DNA from: Acidimicrobiia bacterium | GTDB taxonomy: Bacteria; Actinomycetota; Acidimicrobiia; Spongiisociales; UBA5794 | Direction of reading: 5' to 3' | Length of the DNA: 14,279 nt | Assembly: GCA_030598905.1 (NCBI GenBank) | Contig: JAUVPA010000012.1 | Location: 1 to 14,279, forward strand | Shown: positions 1 to 7,595 of the stretch, one piece after another | How the letters are laid out: every line of letters starts with the position of its first letter | How positions within the stretch are numbered: position 1 is the stretch's first letter | The notes under the pieces: generated by a model | Seen by the model: only the letters and a program-made list of their open reading frames with translations | Told to the model about the DNA's origin: nothing | Databases searched by the model: none | Made by a program: the position numbers and the translations under genes

Positions 1-614
1 AGCCGAGACGCGCCGCCGAAGCTGTGGAGCGCATGGGTCTGCGTCACGCGGTACTCACGTCCGTCAATCGTGACGATCTTCCCGACGGAGGCGCCGCGAT
101 CTTCGCCGCCACGATCCGCGAGATCCGTGATCGTTTGCCGAACTGTGATGTCGAGGTTCTCATTCCGGACTTCAAGGGCGACTCGGAGGCCTTGGAGACG
201 GTGATGGTCGAGAAACCCGCCGTCCTCAATCACAACACCGAGACGGTGCTTCGGCTCCAGCGCGACATTCGGACCGCGGCGAACTACGGACGATCGCTTG
301 CGCTGCTGGCGCGGGCGAAGTGGCTCAACCCGGCGGGGACCGTGAAGTCCGGGCTGATCGTGGGGATGGGCGAACGGGAGGAAGAGGTGTTCGGAGCGCT
401 CGCCGATCTGCGGGCCGTGGGAGTCGACATTGTGACGATCGGACAGTACCTCCGACCCACCGTCCGGCACCGGCCGATCGATCGTTACGTAACCCCCGAT
501 GAGTTCGATCGATACGCCGACGAAGGAGGCCGCCTCGGCATGCCGCATGTCGAGGCCGGTCCGCTCGTTCGGTCCTCCTACCACGCCCGTGAATCGCTGG
601 CTTCAGCCAACTGA
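1..614 (+). CDS. lipA: Lipoyl synthase, C-terminal part (5' end cut by window edge)
   Basis: This is a radical SAM enzyme that inserts two sulfurs into the octanoyl chain on lipoyl-carrier domains, making the lipoyl cofactor of pyruvate and 2-oxoglutarate dehydrogenases and the glycine cleavage system. The frame is open from base 3, so the gene begins upstream; 203 residues remain of a usual ~300-320. Visible family signatures are TSVNRDDLPDGGA near the fragment start (residues 19-31), GLIVGMGE, the GQYLRP segment, RYVTPDEF, and the C-terminal RSSYHA (190-195), whose serine ligates the auxiliary [4Fe-4S] cluster in characterised LipA proteins. The two N-terminal cysteine motifs (auxiliary cluster and CxxxCxxC) lie outside the window and cannot be checked. 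The GTG at 24 is internal, not a start, because the preceding codons also match the family. A hairpin follows 17 bases after the stop. Confidence 0.96.
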   Translation, partial: PRRAAEAVERMGLRHAVLTSVNRDDLPDGGAAIFAATIREIRDRLPNCDVEVLIPDFKGDSEALETVMVEKPAVLNHNTETVLRLQRDIRTAANYGRSLALLARAKWLNPAGTVKSGLIVGMGEREEEVFGALADLRAVGVDIVTIGQYLRPTVRHRPIDRYVTPDEFDRYADEGGRLGMPHVEAGPLVRSSYHARESLASAN

Positions 615-630
615 CCACAGACGCGTCGCT

Positions 631-667
631 CGTGCTTACGCGACCAATAATCTGTCGCCCAAGCACG
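631..667 (+). terminator. Two-tier hairpin between lipA and transketolase, possible terminator
   Basis: The arms CGTGCTT (631-637) and AAGCACG (661-667) are perfect complements. After a 2x2 mismatch, an inner stem GCGAC (640-644) pairs with GTCGC (654-658), leaving a 9-base loop (645-653). The structure sits 17 bases after the lipA stop and 52 bases before the transketolase start. There is no U-tract, so it is not a classical intrinsic terminator, although actinobacterial terminators often lack one. A weak -10-like TAATCT (648-653) lies in the loop but has no convincing -35, so I do not call a promoter. It could instead be an RNA-processing or leader structure. Confidence 0.45.
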
Positions 668-718
668 CACGTCGGGGGTTTGTCGGCACGCGCCAAGGGA
701 GAAGTAGCCTCCAGCGCC

Positions 719-2674
719 GTGACTACCGAGCAGCTCGCAGCAGACACCATCCGCGTCCTCGCCATCGATGCCATCGAAAAGGCACATTCGGGCCATCCGG
801 GTATGCCGATGGGAATGGCGGATATCGCCACGGTCCTGTGGCATGACTTTCTGAAGATCGATCCGGACGATCCGACGTGGCCGGATCGGGACCGTTTCAT
901 TGTGTCGAACGGCCACGGGTCCATGCTCCTGTATTCGCTGTTGCACCTCGCCGGTTTCGAACTGTCGATGGAGGACATCGAGAACTTCCGACAGCTCGGT
1001 TACCCAACGGCAGGCCACCCCGAAGTGGCGCTCCATCGCGGGATCGAGACGACCACCGGCCCGCTGGGCCAGGGGTTTGGCATGGCGGTCGGAATGGCCA
1101 TCGCCGAGACACAGCTGGAGGCGCGATTCGGGAGCTATCTCGTCGACCACAGGACGTACGTGCTCGTCGGCGACGGCGACCTCATGGAAGGTGTGGCATC
1201 GGAGGCGGCATCGCTGGCCGGCCACCTCTCTCTCGGCAAGCTCGTCGTCATCTACGACGACAACGACATCTCGCTCGAAGGGCCGACATCGTGGAGCTTC
1301 TCTGAGGACGTGCCGGCGCGATTCCGCGCCTACGGATGGAGGACCGAGACGGTTGACGGTCACGATCGGGATGCCGTTCGCGGCGCGATCGGTGACGCTG
1401 TGACGCAGCGCGACAGGCCGACGCTCATCTCAGCCAAGACCCACATCGGTTTCGGAAGCCCTTCGAAACAGGACACGGCCAAGGCGCACGGATCCCCGCT
1501 GGGAAGCGATGAGGTCACGGTGACCAAGGAGGCGTACGGCTGGACGCTCCCACCGTTCGAAGTACCCGACGCGGTGTATGGGTACTTCGCCGACGCGATG
1601 GAACGGGGCCGCAAGGCGCGGCTGGCGTGGTCTGATCGGATGGCGGGAGCAGGTGCGCCGGTAACCGAGTTGTGGACCTCACATTTCGACCCTGAACCGG
1701 TTGCTCTCGTCCCGCCCGCTCACGATGCAGGAAGCTCGGTGGCGTCCCGCGCGGTGTCGGGTGAGGTCATCCAGGTGCTCGGTGAGCTCCGACCCGACCT
1801 GTTGAGCGGTGACGCCGATTTGGCCGGGTCGACAAAGTCCAACTTCAGTGGGGAACCCGACTACTCGCCCGAGGATCGGGCCGGGCGTAACGTCCGCTAT
1901 GGAGTCCGCGAGCACGCCATGGGAGCAACGGTCAACGGCATCAATCTGCACGGCGGCCTGCGTGCAGCGGGTTCCACCTTCCTCACCTTTTCCGACTACA
2001 TGCGGCCTGCCGTACGCCTAGGCGCATTGATGGGGGATCCATCGATCTGGGTGTGGACCCACGACTCGATCTTCCTCGGTGAAGACGGACCGACCCATCA
2101 ATCCATCGAGCATCTCGCCGCGTTGCGTGCGATTCCGAACCTGTGGGTATTCCGACCGGCGGATCCTGCAGAGGTTGCGGCCGCTTGGCAGGTGGCCTTG
2201 AACCGGACCGACGGGCCGACCGGCATCGTGCTCTCACGTCAAGGTCTCCCCGTTCCGGAAACGCTGGCCCCGGTCGACTCGGCCATTCGTGGCGCCTACG
2301 TCCGGCGGCCGGGAGACGATGCCGTGATCATTGCAACGGGTTCAGAGGTGTGGGTCGCGGAAGAGGCCGCCACGCTCCTGGCCGATCGCGGAGTCTCGTT
2401 GCGCGTCGTGTCGATGCCTTGCGTCGAGGCGTTCCTCGATCTCGACGAACACTCCCAGCGCGACATCATCGGTCGCAACCTTCCGCGCGTCTCGCTTGAG
2501 GCCGGAGTGACGTTCGGTTGGGAGCGTTTCACCGGTCGTCGTGGCCTGACCATCGGCATCGATCGGTACGGTGAGTCCGCCCCGTGGCAGGATCTGGCTG
2601 AACACTTCGGCTTCACACCCGGCGCGGTCGCCGATCGCATCGCTGACTGGCTCGAGTCCCAGCGGGACTCCTGA
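719..2674 (+). CDS. tkt: Transketolase (thiamine diphosphate-dependent)
   Basis: Transketolase moves two-carbon ketol units between sugar phosphates in the non-oxidative pentose phosphate pathway; it is cytosolic and uses ThDP and a divalent metal. The 651 residues match the usual full length. With the GTG at 719 as start, key residues fall at the same numbers as in E. coli: H26 in SGHPG, H66 in NGHGS, H100 in TAGHPE. The ThDP motif GDGD begins at 151 and closes at N182; the catalytic glutamate is E398 in REHAMGA; GEDGPTHQ (454-461) and LSRQG (505-509) line the substrate site. The frame stays open upstream to a GTG at 632, but that would place a hairpin inside the gene and add about 29 unmatched residues. 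The purine-rich AAGGGAGAAG (695-704) is rather far from 719, so the start is likely but not certain. It is the first gene of a tight plus-strand run. Confidence 0.96.
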   Translation: MTTEQLAADTIRVLAIDAIEKAHSGHPGMPMGMADIATVLWHDFLKIDPDDPTWPDRDRFIVSNGHGSMLLYSLLHLAGFELSMEDIENFRQLGYPTAGHPEVALHRGIETTTGPLGQGFGMAVGMAIAETQLEARFGSYLVDHRTYVLVGDGDLMEGVASEAASLAGHLSLGKLVVIYDDNDISLEGPTSWSFSEDVPARFRAYGWRTETVDGHDRDAVRGAIGDAVTQRDRPTLISAKTHIGFGSPSKQDTAKAHGSPLGSDEVTVTKEAYGWTLPPFEVPDAVYGYFADAMERGRKARLAWSDRMAGAGAPVTELWTSHFDPEPVALVPPAHDAGSSVASRAVSGEVIQVLGELRPDLLSGDADLAGSTKSNFSGEPDYSPEDRAGRNVRYGVREHAMGATVNGINLHGGLRAAGSTFLTFSDYMRPAVRLGALMGDPSIWVWTHDSIFLGEDGPTHQSIEHLAALRAIPNLWVFRPADPAEVAAAWQVALNRTDGPTGIVLSRQGLPVPETLAPVDSAIRGAYVRRPGDDAVIIATGSEVWVAEEAATLLADRGVSLRVVSMPCVEAFLDLDEHSQRDIIGRNLPRVSLEAGVTFGWERFTGRRGLTIGIDRYGESAPWQDLAEHFGFTPGAVADRIADWLESQRDS

Positions 2675-2695
2675 GTCACTCGGCGTGAGTGAAGC

Positions 2696-3370
2696 GTGGA
2701 ACTGACCCCTGCCCTCGTTCTCGCCATGTGGGGAGCAGGGATTGCTGCCGGAACCGCTCTCATTGCCTACTGGAGCGTCGTGGGACCCGGGTACCTGTGG
2801 CTGTCGGGTGGCGTCGTCGCCGGCGTCGGGGCTCTCACCTCTTTCGCCGGAGGCGGCACGCTTGCCTGGGTGAGCACCGTATTTGCCATTGTCGGGATCG
2901 TTGTGGCTCGCCGTCCTCGAATTGCCGCGGCCGTGTTCGCCGCGGCCGCGGCCGTTTCACTTGGTGTTGCGATGGGAGACTCGCCACCGCTGCCCGCTCG
3001 CAGCGGCACCGTGCTTCTCGGCTCGATCACCTCGGAGATGATGCTCGGCCACTGGTACCTAGTGGATCCGCGTTTGCCAAGAAGGCCACTGCACACACTG
3101 GCGGTCATTGCCGGGGCAGGGCTGATCGTCGACGTCGGTTACGTGGCCTCCACGGGTTCGATCACGATCAGCGGGACGGAAGGTGTGTTCGGAATGGCCT
3201 ACGTCATGCTCGGCGGGTTCACCGGCCTGCTCATCGCCGGTGTGTGGTTCTCGCTCAAAGAGAGGCGCTACTCCGGAGTGATGGCGGCGACCGGCCTCTC
3301 CTACCTGGCCGTGCTGACAACGTTCGGTGTGATCACGCTCGGCCGAGTTCTCGTGGTGGGTGGCATCTAG
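2696..3370 (+). CDS. Multi-pass membrane protein of unknown function
   Basis: I do not recognise a named family. The 224-residue product is almost entirely hydrophobic, with seven or eight likely membrane helices at roughly 4-26, 32-54, 57-72, 75-95, 104-122, 133-150, 165-186 and 192-216. Loops are short. The most distinctive stretch is around 112-131, with SEMMLGHWYLVDP followed by RLPRRPL: a His-Trp-Tyr cluster at the end of a helix, then a basic loop, which could be a ligand site or the cytosolic face. There is no signal peptide, no transporter signature and no enzymatic motif. It starts 21 bases after transketolase and ends 12 bases before the cobalamin adenosyltransferase, so it is probably co-transcribed. 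The start is a GTG without a clear Shine-Dalgarno sequence; a Met at residue 11 is an alternative. Confidence 0.85.
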   Translation: MELTPALVLAMWGAGIAAGTALIAYWSVVGPGYLWLSGGVVAGVGALTSFAGGGTLAWVSTVFAIVGIVVARRPRIAAAVFAAAAAVSLGVAMGDSPPLPARSGTVLLGSITSEMMLGHWYLVDPRLPRRPLHTLAVIAGAGLIVDVGYVASTGSITISGTEGVFGMAYVMLGGFTGLLIAGVWFSLKERRYSGVMAATGLSYLAVLTTFGVITLGRVLVVGGI

Positions 3371-3382
3371 AGTCGCGGGCCC

Positions 3383-3931
3383 ATGAAGATCTACACGCGC
3401 AAGGGCGACGACGGCACCACCGGTCTTCTCTACGGCGGCCGGGTGCCGAAGGACTCCACTGGTCCCGAGGCCTACGGCACCGTAGACGAAGCCGTCTCGG
3501 CTCTCGGCGTTGCCCGTGCCCTCGCCGATGGCGACGTTGCCGACGCGATCCTTCGGGTTCAGCGCCATCTCTTCGTTGTTGGGGCGGAATTGGCCACCCA
3601 GACCAAGAACCGATCCAAGCTGGAAGACGGCGTGTCGCGGGTCACTCCCGAGATGGTCGAGCAGCTCGAGGCGGCGATCGACGCCCTCACCGACACAGTC
3701 GGTGCCCCAAAGGAGTTCATTGTGCCCGGCGGTTCGTCCCTTGCGGCAGCGATCGACCAGGCACGTTCGGTGGTCCGCCGCGCCGAGAGGCGAGCCGTGA
3801 CACACGAGGCGACCGGCGTCGAGGACGGAAGTGTCGTGCCGTATCTGAACCGCCTCAATGACTATTTGTACATGTTGGCGCGCTCGGTCGAGGATGAGTG
3901 GAGTCCGAGCCGACGAGGAGATGCCGAATGA
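3383..3931 (+). CDS. Cob(I)alamin adenosyltransferase, PduO/MMAB type
   Basis: This family transfers the 5'-deoxyadenosyl group of ATP to cob(I)alamin (or a corrinoid precursor), making adenosylcobalamin. The 182 residues show the family's ordered motifs: the N-terminal ATP-binding TRKGDDGTTGL (5-15), GTVDEA (32-37), the arginine-rich VVRRAERR (130-137) and NRLNDYLYMLAR (156-167), the last two forming the ATP/corrinoid active site in PduO-type enzymes. Length fits a single-domain, homotrimeric PduO protein. The stop overlaps the pepA start as ATGA, implying translational coupling. An AdoCbl-dependent methylmalonyl-CoA mutase subunit is encoded at 12717-14276, a plausible client. No cobalamin riboswitch precedes it; the gap to the upstream gene is only 12 bases. 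PduO-type enzymes carry various symbols (pduO, cobO, mmaB), so I assign none. Confidence 0.95.
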   Translation: MKIYTRKGDDGTTGLLYGGRVPKDSTGPEAYGTVDEAVSALGVARALADGDVADAILRVQRHLFVVGAELATQTKNRSKLEDGVSRVTPEMVEQLEAAIDALTDTVGAPKEFIVPGGSSLAAAIDQARSVVRRAERRAVTHEATGVEDGSVVPYLNRLNDYLYMLARSVEDEWSPSRRGDAE

Positions 3932-5400
3932 CGGAGATCACTGGAGGCCCCGATGTCGTAGGGGGAGACGGAGACCTGCTCGCAGTGCCCGTCCTCGCCG
4001 ACCTCACCTGGGGACCGGGCGCTGATGTCGTGGCAGAAGCATTCGGCGACTGGATCGAGGAGTATCTCGAGCGCAAGGACTTCTCCGGCAAGGTGGGCCA
4101 AGTCGTTGGCTTCCCCGGTGGCGATCTGCCCTACGGGGAGGTGATGCTCATCGGTCTCGGCGACGAAGTTGATCTCGAAACACTGCGGCGCGCAGCAGGG
4201 ACGCTCGGCTCCAAAGCGATGCCGTACCCCAAGATTGTCACGACTTTGCATGCAGTCGAGATCGACGGAGCGGCTGAGGCCGTTGTGACTGGATTCCTCC
4301 TGGGCGCCTATCGATTCGACAGTTACAAATCTGAGCCCAAGGAGTCGAAGAACGTCGAGCTCGTCCTGGCTGGAGGGGCGGAAGACGCAGGAATCGAGTC
4401 AGCGCAGCAATTGGCGGCCGCAGTCGGCCTTGCCCGCGATCTCGTCAACGAACCGGCCATCTCCACACCTCCCGTAGTTCTTGCTCGGCGGGCAGCCGAC
4501 GCGATGCCCGATTCTGTGACTGTGGAGATCATCGACGAAAGCGACGCCGCCGATCGTGGATTCGGTGGATTGCTGGCCGTCAACGCGGGAGCGGACAATC
4601 CGGCTCGGCTTGTGATCCTTCGTTATGAGCCTGACTCGGCAGATAAGAGCCTTGTATTCGTGGGCAAGGGCATCGTCTTCGACTCGGGTGGTTTGTCGAT
4701 CAAGCCGGCTTCGTTCATGGAGGAGATGAAGACCGATATGGCTGGCGCTGCCGCTGTATTCGGGGCGATGAAGGCCATTGCCGAGAAGGGACTCGACGTC
4801 TCGATCGTTGGCATCACACCGCTCACCGAGAACATGACGGGAGGCTCGGCCCTTCGTCCCGGCGATGTCTTCACCGCCTACAACGGAAAGACGGTCGAGG
4901 TCCTCAACACCGATGCCGAAGGAAGGCTCATTCTCGCCGACGGCTTGTCGCTTGCCGCCGAGATGGAACCGGACCTCATTGTCGACATCGCCACGTTGAC
5001 GGGAGCCGCCAAGGTGGCGCTCGGGGTGAACATCGCGGCCGTATTCGGCAACGATGAAGACGCTCTCGACTCCGTCGAAGCCGCGGCGAAGTACGCAGGT
5101 GAGAAGGTGTGGCGCATGCCGCTCGAATCCGAATACCGGCCGACACTCGACTCGCCAATCGCCGATATCAAGAACATAGGGGACCGCTACGGCGGAACGA
5201 TCTACGCCGCGCTCTTCTTGAAGGAGTTCGTCGGCGACAACGCTTGGGTCCACGTCGACATCGCAGGGCCGGCGCGAGCATCCAAGGCCGAGCACTACAT
5301 CACCAAGGGCGGAACCGGGTTTGGCGTCCGCACCCTCGTGGCTCTGGCGGAACAGGTGTCGTCAGCCGCGGTGCCGATCTCCCGTACCATCCTTGCATGA
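3928..5400 (+). CDS. pepA: Leucyl aminopeptidase (M17, cytosol aminopeptidase)
   Basis: This is a dimetal aminopeptidase of the M17 family that removes N-terminal residues, preferentially leucine, from peptides in the cytosol. The 490 residues match the family (E. coli PepA 503). All active-site residues are present with a constant offset of 23 from E. coli: metal ligands K247, D252, D270, D329 and E331, and catalytic K259 and R333. They sit in GKGIVFDSGG, MKTDMAG and the signature NTDAEGRL (327-334). The N-terminal domain (about 1-150) is more divergent, as usual. I chose the ATG at 3928 because GAGGAG (3915-3920) lies 7 bases upstream and the start overlaps the adenosyltransferase stop as ATGA; a GTG at 3898 would add ten unmatched residues. 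The 3' end overlaps the pirin start in the same way. Some PepA proteins also bind DNA; nothing here tests that. Confidence 0.97.
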   Translation: MTEITGGPDVVGGDGDLLAVPVLADLTWGPGADVVAEAFGDWIEEYLERKDFSGKVGQVVGFPGGDLPYGEVMLIGLGDEVDLETLRRAAGTLGSKAMPYPKIVTTLHAVEIDGAAEAVVTGFLLGAYRFDSYKSEPKESKNVELVLAGGAEDAGIESAQQLAAAVGLARDLVNEPAISTPPVVLARRAADAMPDSVTVEIIDESDAADRGFGGLLAVNAGADNPARLVILRYEPDSADKSLVFVGKGIVFDSGGLSIKPASFMEEMKTDMAGAAAVFGAMKAIAEKGLDVSIVGITPLTENMTGGSALRPGDVFTAYNGKTVEVLNTDAEGRLILADGLSLAAEMEPDLIVDIATLTGAAKVALGVNIAAVFGNDEDALDSVEAAAKYAGEKVWRMPLESEYRPTLDSPIADIKNIGDRYGGTIYAALFLKEFVGDNAWVHVDIAGPARASKAEHYITKGGTGFGVRTLVALAEQVSSAAVPISRTILA

Positions 5401-6416
5401 CTGATCCCGTCCTCGAACTCGTTGAGCTTGGTTTCCCTTGGGACGGGCTGGATCCATTCATCTTCACCGTCCACCACGTCGACGACTATCCCGCCGGCAA
5501 CCATGCTCTGGGACCGGCGGCACCACTGACCGGGCGTCAGCTCGGCTCGGACTTCTCTTACCGCGACGGGTGGAGCATGTACCACGGAGTCGATGTCCCA
5601 GGATTCCCCCAGCATCCTCACCGCGGATTCGAGACGGTCACCGTTGTCCGCCGCGGCTACGTCGATCACTCCGACTCGCTTGGTGCCACCGCTCGATACG
5701 GCGAGGGCGATGTGCAATGGCTGACGACCGGCAGCGGCATCATGCACGCCGAGATGTTCCCCCTCCTCGACGAGGAGGGGCCCAACAAGCTCGAGCTGTT
5801 CCAGATCTGGCTGAACCTGCCGCCACAATCGAAGATGGTTCCCGCCTACTTCCGGATGCTGTGGGGGGAGGAGATCCCGACCATCGCTCCGGCAGCGGGT
5901 GTGAGCGTCGATGTCATGGCCGGTGTCGTCGAGTCCGCTGCGGCGCCATCTCCGCCTCCCGACTCGTGGGCGTCACACGCCGACTCTCACCTCGCCATCT
6001 GGCTGATCCGGCTCGAGCCGGAAGCTTCGTGGGTTCTTCCAACTGCCCCGGCGACGGTCAATCGCATGCTCCACTGCTTCACCGGCAGCGAGGTGAGTGC
6101 CGGTCGAACCCGCTTCGGTCCGGCCGTCGGCGCCCGGCTCGAGGGCGATGTGGAGACGACAATCACCAATCATGGTGAACCTGCCGAATTCTTGCTGCTG
6201 CAAGGCCAGCCGATCGGTGCTCCCGTTTTCCAGCTGGGGCCCTTTGTAATGAATACCCCCGAGGAACTCAGGCAAGCAGTCACCGATTACCACCGCACCC
6301 AGTTCGGGGGATGGCCGTGGTCGACCCCGAGTCCTGTCCATGCTCGCACCGACGGCCGTTTCGCTCTGCATGTCGACGGGAGAGTCGAACACCGCGAGAT
6401 GCAGCCCTCGCGCTGA
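5397..6416 (+). CDS. Pirin family protein (bicupin)
   Basis: The 339-residue protein belongs to the pirin family of cupin-fold proteins. Family members act as quercetinase-like dioxygenases or redox-sensing regulators, so the substrate cannot be predicted. The N-terminal cupin has the metal-binding set H73 and H75 in HPHRGFETV and H117 and E119 in TGSGIMHAEM, equivalent to His56, His58, His101 and Glu103 of human pirin. FQIWLNLPP (135-143) is also typical. The C-terminal cupin ends with FGGWPW and VHARTDGRFA, a tail that fits bacterial, especially actinobacterial, pirins from memory. The ATG at 5397 overlaps the pepA stop (ATGA), so translation is probably coupled. The open frame runs upstream through pepA, but those residues are low-quality out-of-frame sequence. 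A striking perfect palindrome lies inside the gene at 5760-5780. Confidence 0.94.
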   Translation: MTDPVLELVELGFPWDGLDPFIFTVHHVDDYPAGNHALGPAAPLTGRQLGSDFSYRDGWSMYHGVDVPGFPQHPHRGFETVTVVRRGYVDHSDSLGATARYGEGDVQWLTTGSGIMHAEMFPLLDEEGPNKLELFQIWLNLPPQSKMVPAYFRMLWGEEIPTIAPAAGVSVDVMAGVVESAAAPSPPPDSWASHADSHLAIWLIRLEPEASWVLPTAPATVNRMLHCFTGSEVSAGRTRFGPAVGARLEGDVETTITNHGEPAEFLLLQGQPIGAPVFQLGPFVMNTPEELRQAVTDYHRTQFGGWPWSTPSPVHARTDGRFALHVDGRVEHREMQPSR

Positions 6417-6433
6417 GAGCTACGCTGCCGCCC

Positions 6434-6838
6434 ATGGCCACCGACACTATTGCAGCGCTGCGTCGTGTGCCGATCTTCGCTTCCCTCTCCGATGACGGCC
6501 TATCCCACATCGCCGCGGTGAGCACCGAATTCGAGGCACCCGCAGGTCAGGTGTTGATCGACGTCGGCCAACCGGGCACCGGCCTCTTCATCATCGAAGA
6601 AGGTTCGGTCCGTGTGGAGCTCGCCGGTGGTGAGACCATCGAGCGTGGGCCCGGCGAGTTCTTCGGCGAGCTCGCTGTGCTCACCGACACCCCACGTACT
6701 GCACGCGTTGCCGTCGCAAACGACCTGCGGTGTCTCGCCATCAGGCGCAACGACATGACGAACCTCCTCGACCAAGAGCCGGCGATAGCCGCCGCGATGC
6801 TCCGCGAGTTGGCCCGTCGCCTCGCCGAGTCGATCTAA
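6434..6838 (+). CDS. Stand-alone cyclic nucleotide-binding domain protein
   Basis: This 134-residue protein consists of one cNMP-binding (CRP-type beta-roll) domain and nothing else. The phosphate-binding cassette GEFFGELAVLTDTPRTA (74-90) retains the glutamate (E79) and arginine (R88) that contact the ribose hydroxyl and phosphate of cAMP or cGMP in this superfamily, so nucleotide binding is plausible. GTGLFIIEEGSVRVEL (48-63) is the preceding beta-roll segment. The C-terminal helix ends at 134, leaving no room for a helix-turn-helix, kinase, channel or GGDEF output. It starts 17 bases after the pirin stop and is probably the last gene of the operon. The Shine-Dalgarno sequence is poor. The frame extends upstream to 6311, but that would overlap pirin with unmatched sequence. 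It may act as a small sensor that binds a partner protein; the partner is unknown. Confidence 0.9.
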   Translation: MATDTIAALRRVPIFASLSDDGLSHIAAVSTEFEAPAGQVLIDVGQPGTGLFIIEEGSVRVELAGGETIERGPGEFFGELAVLTDTPRTARVAVANDLRCLAIRRNDMTNLLDQEPAIAAAMLRELARRLAESI

Positions 6839-6899
6839 CAGCTGACTAGCTCCTTCCGACAACGTCCTAAGTGCGGCGCGCCCATCGACCGATACGCAC

Positions 6900-6926
6900 A
6901 GTGGTTCTCTAACCACTTTAAGTGGT
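6900..6926. promoter_or_regulatory. Nested inverted repeats upstream of the CAP-domain gene, possible operator
   Basis: AGTGGTT (6900-6906) and AACCACT (6911-6917) form a perfect 7-base inverted repeat with a CTCT spacer. The second arm is reused in another perfect repeat, ACCACTT (6912-6918) and AAGTGGT (6920-6926), centred on T6919. The segment therefore carries three alternating copies of AGTGGT/ACCACT within 27 bases, 27 bases before the GTG start at 6954. This fits a repressor or activator operator, or two mutually exclusive leader hairpins. I could not place a convincing -35/-10 pair. The rest of the 115-base gap (6839-6953) holds only the ribosome-binding site and a GGCGCGCC palindrome at 6875-6882. 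Confidence 0.45.
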
Positions 6927-6953
6927 AATCAGGTCGACGACAGGGAGAGGGGC

Positions 6954-7595
6954 GTGCGGAAGACCAACCGGATACTCGTGGTCGTGGCGACTCTGGCGCT
7001 ACTCACGTTCGGTCTTGCGATTCCCGCCCAGGCAGGGGCTGAAGGCAGTTTTGTCTCCAAGATCAACTCCTCCCGCGCCAGCCAGGGACTCCCTCCGCTG
7101 CAGGTGTACTCCGATCTCGTCGACGATGCTCGGTCGTGGTCGACGTCGATGATGAATGCCGGGGGGATCTCACACAATCCCAACTTGGCGTCGGTGACAT
7201 CGGGTTGGGAGGCCCTCGGCGAAAATGTCGGAGTCGGGCCGACCGTCGACGTTCTCCACACAGCCTTCATGAACTCGGCTGGACATCGGCAAAACATCAT
7301 GGGCGACTTCACCCATGTCGGCGTTGGAGTCGTGCAGGCGAACGAGAATCAGATGTGGGTGACCGTGATCTTCATGAGAAAGATCGGGGCCGCCGCTCCC
7401 GCAACCACGACGACAACGACGCAGCCACCTGCCGCGACGACTACCACAACGAACGCGCCAGCATCTCAGCCGAAGGCTCCGGCGACACCGGCGCCGGCAC
7501 CCGTTCCCTCGGCGGCATCGTCGATCAGTGACGAGGACGTCATCGAGTTCGAGGCGTACGGCAGGCCGCCCGGTCTCCAGATGGTGACGGCTTAG
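6954..7595 (+). CDS. Secreted CAP/SCP-domain protein with Thr/Pro/Ala-rich tail
   Basis: The 213-residue protein starts with a Sec signal peptide: basic MRKTNR, a hydrophobic core (7-22) and a likely cleavage after AQA at residue 27. Residues about 31-145 form a bacterial CAP (SCP/YkwD-like) domain: H74 in SHNPNL, E90 in GENVG, and the FMNSAGHRQNIM segment with H111 followed by HVGVGV. The histidines and glutamate match the conserved CAP cavity. Bacterial CAP proteins are extracellular or wall-associated and their activity is mostly unknown. From 146 the chain becomes low-complexity, with runs of Thr and Pro/Ala, then a short acidic end (SDEDVIEFEAYG), resembling a wall-spanning linker; there is no LPXTG motif or membrane anchor. 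The GTG start is set by a strong Shine-Dalgarno GGGAGAGG (6943-6950). The stop overlaps the convergent ThiF gene by 4 bp. Confidence 0.93.
   Translation: MRKTNRILVVVATLALLTFGLAIPAQAGAEGSFVSKINSSRASQGLPPLQVYSDLVDDARSWSTSMMNAGGISHNPNLASVTSGWEALGENVGVGPTVDVLHTAFMNSAGHRQNIMGDFTHVGVGVVQANENQMWVTVIFMRKIGAAAPATTTTTTQPPAATTTTTNAPASQPKAPATPAPAPVPSAASSISDEDVIEFEAYGRPPGLQMVTA

Noticed and set aside
2926..2955. CCGCGG/GGCCGC tandem palindromes as a repeat element
   Set aside because: They are GCC/GCG codon runs encoding an alanine-rich membrane helix in the unknown membrane protein.
2689..3861. A 390-residue plus-strand frame overlapping the membrane protein and adenosyltransferase genes
   Set aside because: It is Arg/Gly/His-rich translation of a wrong frame of high-GC DNA. 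Both overlapped genes have family-consistent or membrane-protein sequence in their own frames.
6839..6953. A c-di-AMP or other riboswitch upstream of the CAP-domain gene
   Set aside because: Wall-related genes in actinobacteria can carry one, but the 115-base gap is short and I could not match the conserved core of any riboswitch class. The inverted repeats look more like an operator.
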